Source: Oxyura jamaicensis
Taxonomy: Eukaryota > Chordata > Aves > Anseriformes > Anatidae
Length of the DNA stretch: 64,000 nucleotides
Assembly: GCF_011077185.1 (NCBI RefSeq)
Contig: NC_048896.1
Location: 10,082,505 to 10,146,504 of the forward strand
Direction of reading: 5' to 3'
Shown here one piece after another: positions 58,701-64,000 of this stretch. Below the pieces are notes generated by a model. It ran no database searches. It saw only the letters and a list, made by a program, of their open reading frames with translations, and was not told where the DNA came from. The translations under genes were made by a program, and so were the position numbers. Position 1 is the first letter of the stretch. Every line of letters starts with the position of its first letter.

Positions 58701-61700
58701 GGGATCAGCTCAGATCTGCGGGGCAGGCAGAGAATAGCCTGGTGCTTCTGCAGGGGAGCAGGTGGCAGTCACAGAGCTGCGGGTGGCGTAGGGGAGGCTG
58801 GCAGGTCCCCTTGGTCACTGGGAACGGTGGAGCCTGCTGCGCCCACCTCTTCTCAGAGCGTGGAAGTGCCACCCTTACTCGTAGTGCTGCTGTAGCCTGC
58901 ACTATGCCCCTTCCCCAGCCATGGCCACGAGCTCCCTGGAGCAGCCAGCAGCCCCCTGCACAGCGGTGCAGCCCCTGGAGAGCTGAAAAGTCAGGAATGG
59001 TGATGGCAGAGGGGATGGGTGTCCCCTGGCATGGTGATGGTAGAGGGGACGGTGCACCCAGGTGGGCGCCTGAGTGCTGGCAGCTGGGCACAGCGTTTCA
59101 GCTCTGTCTGTTTCTGCCCAGGTTAAAGGCTCTCAGGATGGCGCGGGACCTTCGTGTGTAAGCCCCCAGGCTCCCAGCAGTGTTGCTGGGCCCCAGAACC
59201 CTCTGGAGATGAATCTTTGTTGGAACGAGATCAAAAAGAAATCCCACAGCCTTCGGTAAGAGTCCCTGCCTGGAGCAAGCTCCTGGCCTGCCAGCCTCAT
59301 GGGCCACGCATGCTTGTTGGAGGTGGCTGAGCTCGTCCCTGCGTTACCCACGGCGACCCTGGCTTTGTTTCCTCCCTTGTGCACAGACTTCTGAGCCTTC
59401 TCCCTACACTGCATCCTCTCTAGGTCCACCCCTCCCTTCCTTCTCTCCCTCCCATCCTCATCCCTGCTCACCGCTGCTTCCTCCATCCTCCCTGCTGCCA
59501 CCTCCATGTCTCGCCTCCTTTCCCCCCACCTCCGTGCTTGCCCCTTTGCTGGGAGCCCTCTCCAGCTGAGCAGAGGAATGTGCCCTCCAGACCTTCAGAG
59601 GCTGCAGCTGCAGCGGTGGCAGCATGACGGAGAGCTTAACTGGGGCGTGTTAATTGTCTCTTGCCTCAACGCTGGCTCCTGGAAGCCGCCCCGCCACGCA
59701 GACATGGAGCCAAGCCCCCCGCGCTTCCCAGAGCACAGCCCAGACCGACCTGGGTGCACGCAGAGCAGCTCCATCCCTGCTGCTGGCTGCGAGGGTTGGG
59801 GTGTTTGTGGAGCTCCCTCTGCCCAGCACCTCCCTGCCTGGTGCCACAGCATCTCGGCCGGCTGCGGGTTCCCGTGGTTCTGCCCCCCTGAGCATCCCCC
59901 TGCTGTCCCCGCTCTCGTGCCAGGGCTCGGCTGGAGGCCTTCTCCGACCACAGCGGGAAGCTGCAGGTGCCCCTGCAGGAGATCATCGACTGGCTGGGGC
60001 AGAAGGATGAGGAGCTGTCGGCACAGCTGCCCCTGCGCGGGGACGTCCTGCTGGTGCAGCAGGAGAAGGAGACGCACGCGGTATGTTCCCCTGCGCCTCG
60101 CTTACGGTTGCTGTCCCTCGTCCTCCTGGGGCAGAAATCGCTGACCCAGCAGGCAGCGCCACAGAGGCTGCAGCTGGAGGGCAGGAGAGGGCACCCCAAC
60201 CCCGAACCCAACCCCAACAGCTGTGCCTGGTGGCCGCACTGCTTCGGGGCACCCTGCTGCTCCCCTCCTCGCTCCCCAGCAGCTGAACCCATTGCTGAGC
60301 AGCGCTGGGACAGCGGGGATGTGGCCGTGCTCTCTGCATCTCCACGCCACGCCGGGGGGAGCATCACGGACAAGGTGGTTCCTCTTGTGCAGCCCTGGCC
60401 CAGCACGCCCTGGCCCCATTTCACTGTCCGGCCGTCCCCACCCGGCAGAGCTGCAGCCCTGCCCTCTCCATGCTGGTGGTCACTCTGTCCCTGCACTGCA
60501 GAAATGTTTCTCTGTTAACTCCTCTCCATGTTCCCAGCGAGGGCTGGGTACTTTTTCTCTGGCAATTTTTCCCTGATGTCACCGTGGGTGGTTCGTTTGG
60601 GCACTGGATGAGTAAATCACGGCAGCCCGCGGCGAAAGGGCAGCAGGACATAATTCTCCAGCCCAGCCTGTCGTCTCCTCTCTGTGCTCTGCTCTCCTCT
60701 CCAGGCTTTCATGGAAGAGGTGAAGTCCCGGGGGCCATATATTTACTCTGTCCTGGAGTCAGCACAGGCTTTCCTTTCCCAGCATCCATTTGAGGAACTG
60801 GAAGAGCCAACTTCAGAAAGCAAAGGTCTGTTCAATTCCCCCTTCCTTGTCCTCCCATGGCTCCTCCTGGGCTGGACCGGGGAGGATGGAGCAGAGGTGG
60901 CTGGTGTGGCACATCAGTGCTTGGCCTCTTGCCATAACGCACCAGGTTGTGCCCAGTCCTTGGGAAGAAGACGGGACCAGGACAAGGCTGTGCTTCTGTC
61001 CCAGGCTCTCATTTGTGCTCTTTGCTTTGCCTTCGCAGATGTCTCTCCCCGGCACCGCATCCAGAACATCAGCCGCTTTGTCTGGAAGCAGGCGAACGTG
61101 GCCAGTGAGCTGTGGGAGAAGCTCACGGCCCGCTGCGTGGACCAGCACCGGCACATCGAGCGGACGCTGGAGCAGCTGCTGGAGATCAAAGGGGCCATGG
61201 AGGAGCTCAGCACGACGCTGGACCAGGCTGAAAGTGTGCGTGAGACCTGGGAGCCCATCGGGGACCTCTTCATCGACTCCTTGCCAGAGCACATCCAGTC
61301 GACCAAGGTACCTGTGGCTCCGAGGTTCCAGCCGGGGCAGCCCGGTGTGCAGGAGGGACGGGCAGCAGGGCACGGCCCGCCCGAGCCTGGAGCAGAGGGA
61401 TCACAGCTGGGCACCGACATCTTTCTTGCTTCTTCTCCACCTGCCCCTGCCCTGTGCCTGCTCCCCCGGGCACGGGGCTGCAGCTCTTCAAGGACGAGCT
61501 CTCTCCCATGAAGGACGGGGTGAAAGTGGTCAATGACCTGGCACACCAGCTCGCCATCTCGGATGTCCACCTGTCCATGGAGAACTCCCGCACTCTGGAG
61601 CACATCAACACGCGCTGGAAGCAGCTGCAGGTGGGGAAGGGTCGGGGCCCTGCAAACAACCCCGCAGGGAGGGAGCGGACCTGGGTGGCTGGGGCACCTC

Positions 61701-63690
61701 CGAGTCCATCCACGGGCCTTCCCGAAGGGGGCCGTGGTCTGGGATGCTCGGCGGGCTGCCATTGCGTTCTGCTGTCCCGTTCTGCAGGCCTCCATAAACG
61801 AACGCCTGAAGCAGCTCCAAGATGCCCACCGGGACTTCGGGCCGGGCTCCCAGCACTTCCTCTCCTGTATGTGACCGGTCCTCCCGGCCGCGCTGCCTGC
61901 GGGGCGCCCTCCCTCCCCAAAGCTAGGGGGGTGCCCGTGATGGTGCCTGATGCTCAGGGACTGCAGCTGTGGTGCTTGCAGCAGCACCCGGGTGGCACTG
62001 GGACAGTGCCAGCCTCGGGGACTGGGTGGGCAAGGCAGGGAAAGGCAGTCCCCCGGACCCGGGGTTTGTTGGCCCCGGTGTCTCTGCAGACCTGGTCCGC
62101 CTGTCCGAGAGGAGCAGCAGCATTTCCAGCTGCTGGGGCTGAGCAGCTGCCCGTGGCGAGGGAAAACTGCTGAGGGACACCAAGGGCTTCTGTCCTCTGG
62201 ACAACGAACACGGGGTGCTACAGGTGTGGGAGGAGCGCCTGGCGTCTGACCTCTGCCCCTCTCCTTGCAGCCTCCGTCCAGGTGCCCTGGGAGCGAGCCA
62301 TCTCCCCCAACAAAGTGCCGTACTACATCAAGTGAGTGTGCTGCCCCGCAGACGGGGCTCGGCCCTGCCCCGTGGTGGGCACGCGGCTGCAAGGGACTCC
62401 CAGCCTGACTCGAGGTTTCCTTCCCTTCTCCCAGCCACCAGGCCCAGACAACGTGCTGGGACCACCCCAAGATGACGGAGCTGTACCAGACGCTGGGTGA
62501 GGGGCTGCCACAAAACCGCTTTTTGCTGCTTGGGGGGCAGCGTGAGATGCCCCCAGCCCCAAAAGGGGCGTGAGGCCTCTCTGTGCTTTCCCCCCCAAGG
62601 GCAATGGGGTGCAAGCCCCAGCCGGGTCCTGCATGGGGCCAGGCTTGTGCTGGTGGGGCTGGTGTCTGGGGGCAGCAGCTGCTGCTTCCTGCCCTGCAGA
62701 TAAGGATGTTCAGCTGCGGTTTTCTCCTTCTTGTTCCGTGTTATTGCAGCGGATTTGAACAACATCAAGTTCTCGGCGTATCGCACGGCTATGAAGCTGC
62801 GGCGGGTGCAAAAGGCCCTGCGATGTGAGTGTGGGAAGCATGTCCCTCCCGCTGGGTCTCCCTGGGTAGAGGCATTAAGTGAACACAGCCTTTCATCAGC
62901 ACATCAGAGGCAGGAGCCCACCAGGGAAGATGAGCCCGTGGCTGAAAAGCAGCAAATTCACGGGCGAGGTGTCTGCCTCTGGGTCAGGGTGGAACTGCTC
63001 CAGGGCAGGTGTGAGTCAAAGCGATCTGAGACCAAAGGGACCAGGCGCAGAGTTACAAACCTCGGGAGCAGGCAGCAGGTCACCCAGCAGCAACGGGGGA
63101 GGCTGGAGGAGCTGTGAGAGTGACCCAGAGCAGAAACCAGGCAGGCTGGCAGGGGCAGGAGGGGATCCGCTGCTTACAGGGGAGGAAGGGGACCTGTAAA
63201 CCCGAATTCAGGGCAGCCAGTGCTAGGTAGGGATGCTGCGGAGCTGTATGCAGGCATGTGCTTTCCTCTCAGTGGACATGGTGACCCTGGCCACAGCCCT
63301 GGAGATCTTCAACGAGCACGACCTGCAGCCCAGCGACCGGGCGATGGACGTGGTGGAGGTGATCCACTGCCTGACCGCCCTCTACGAGAGGCTGGAGGAG
63401 GAGCGGGGCATCCTGGTGAACGTGCCGCTCTGCGTCGACATGAGCCTCAACTGGCTGCTCAACGTCTTCGACAGGTACCGGCCCCGGGCTGCCGTGCTGG
63501 GGACGAAACCTCGGTGCCCCGGCTGTTCGGGATGGGGTGGCCGGCGTGGGCTTGCCTTGCTGACCCCCACCAAATAAAGCCCTGTGTCGTATCTCGCCTT
63601 GCAGCGGCCGCAGCGGGAAGATGAGGGCCCTCTCCTTCAAGACGGGCATTGCGTGTCTGTGCGGGACGGAGGTCAAGGAGAAGTTCCAGT
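55741..63690 (+). CDS. DRP2: DRP2, dystrophin-related protein 2 (N-terminal 500 codons, continues past window)
   Basis: A short dystrophin-family scaffold that, in Schwann cells, joins the periaxin-dystroglycan complex. Twelve coding exons join in phase: 55741-55848, 59122-59255, 59924-60080, 60705-60825, 61039-61307, 61484-61630, 61788-61866, 62271-62331, 62435-62496, 62750-62824, 63273-63474, 63605-63690. They give 500 codons; the human protein has about 957. The start MQPLVMQEWPYVLP matches the human N-terminus. Next come MNLCWNEIKKKSH, two spectrin-like repeats (about 82-335; LQEIIDWLGQKDEELSAQLP, RFVWKQANVASELWEKL, LFIDSLPEHIQ, LAISDVHLSMENS), a WW domain (about 338-375; VPWERAISPNKVPYYINHQ and TTCWDHPKMTELYQTL) and the first EF-hand region (NNIKFSAYRTAMKLRRVQKA, LEIFNEHDLQ, LNWLLNVFDSGRSGKMRALS). 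The ZZ domain and coiled coil lie beyond the edge. All introns are GT-AG; most from exon 3 onward are under 600 bases. The large intron 55849-59121 holds the motif cluster at 58190. Confidence 0.96.
58190..58252. promoter_or_regulatory. homeodomain/TCF motif cluster in DRP2 intron
   Basis: A short AT-rich island in GC-rich intron sequence carries TTAATTA (58190-58196), the palindrome TGATTAATCA (58201-58210), GGGGATAATTACCCC (58214-58228, imperfect palindrome) and ATATCAAAG (58241-58249, LEF/TCF-like). Dense TAAT cores suggest an enhancer, but this is inference; no expression or conservation data are available here. Confidence 0.3.
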
Positions 63691-64000
63691 GTGAGTCCCC
63701 CGGGGCCCTGCACGGAGCCACCTGGGGAAGGCGGGAGTGCTTCTGTTTCCCAGCTTAGCCCTCCTTTGCCCGGCAGGAAGGGAGAAGCAGCTTTCGTGCA
63801 GTGACTAATCTGCTTGCATCGCCACCCCTTCCTCCCTCCCCAAGCCTACGCCGCCTAAATTAGAAGGCATTTTTGCAGTGACGGGTGCTGCGGGGGTCCT
63901 GCTTGCATGGCACTGCGAGGAGCGGTGCGGCGAAGGCAAAGGGGCAGCAGCAGCTCAGTGCTTCTCGAGGAAAGCCCTGGGGGTGTGTGGCTGGGCAGTC
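63691..64000 (+). other. DRP2: DRP2 intron running off the window
   Basis: The sequence follows the donor CCAGT|GTGAGT (63690/63691). The next expected exon, beginning with the Tyr-Leu-Phe-Ser segment of the family, is not present before the window ends. Confidence 0.75.

Noticed and set aside
60914..62614. 566-codon minus-strand frame opposite DRP2 exons
   Set aside because: It is the antisense shadow of GC-rich DRP2 exons and their short introns, with no independent start context or homology.
1..64000. CRISPR arrays, operons, insertion sequences, phage or toxin systems
   Set aside because: Nothing of the kind is seen. Splice junctions, poly(A) signals and vertebrate gene content show a eukaryotic chromosome.

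Overview
The window is vertebrate genomic DNA, almost certainly from a bird. It holds intron-split genes with GT-AG junctions and CpG-rich promoters, few interspersed repeats, and one clear antisense CR1 LINE fragment of the avian type. No prokaryotic, plasmid or phage features are present. The recognisable genes are those of a human X-linked block: F8A1 is at human Xq28, and TRMT2B, TMEM35A, CENPI and DRP2 lie in that order at human Xq22.1. By established avian synteny this block is expected on the chromosome 4/4A segment. The chromosome assignment is inference; the gene order is read from the sequence.

Layout. Bases 1-19 are an assembly gap that cuts F8A1, on the minus strand, after its first 162 codons. 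A CpG-rich promoter with ETS, CCAAT and four CACCC/KLF-type boxes follows. A class A GPCR of the GPR34/P2Y12 clade has its complete coding sequence in one exon (4428-5441, plus strand). TRMT2B (mitochondrial m5U methyltransferase, 12 coding exons, 479 codons) runs from 8528 to 15704. TMEM35A/NACHO (2 coding exons, 168 codons) runs from 17098 to 19761. CENPI (20 coding exons, 748 codons) runs from 24092 to 38336 with long AT-rich introns. About 10 kb with no recognisable gene follows (39.6-48.2 kb). DRP2 then begins: a possible TATA promoter and noncoding exon near 48.3-48.8 kb, the initiator exon at 55741, and twelve coding exons to 63690 (500 codons). It continues past the right edge.

I joined the exons by reading splice sites and checking codon phase at every junction. 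All four multi-exon genes stay in frame throughout, and this is the main support for the models. The genes do not form a pathway. They are a conserved neighbourhood of a huntingtin partner (F8A1), a receptor, a mitochondrial RNA modifier, a nicotinic receptor chaperone, a kinetochore scaffold and a dystrophin-family scaffold.

I found no evidence of a novel biological system. The most checkable unusual signals are a GC-AG intron and a GAG acceptor in CENPI, an out-of-frame uORF spanning the DRP2 start codon, a tandem duplication of tRNA T-arm-like sequence at the TRMT2B promoter, a stepped array of CACCC boxes at the F8A1 promoter, the GPR34-like receptor in this block, and a possible short spliced transcript in the CENPI-DRP2 interval.
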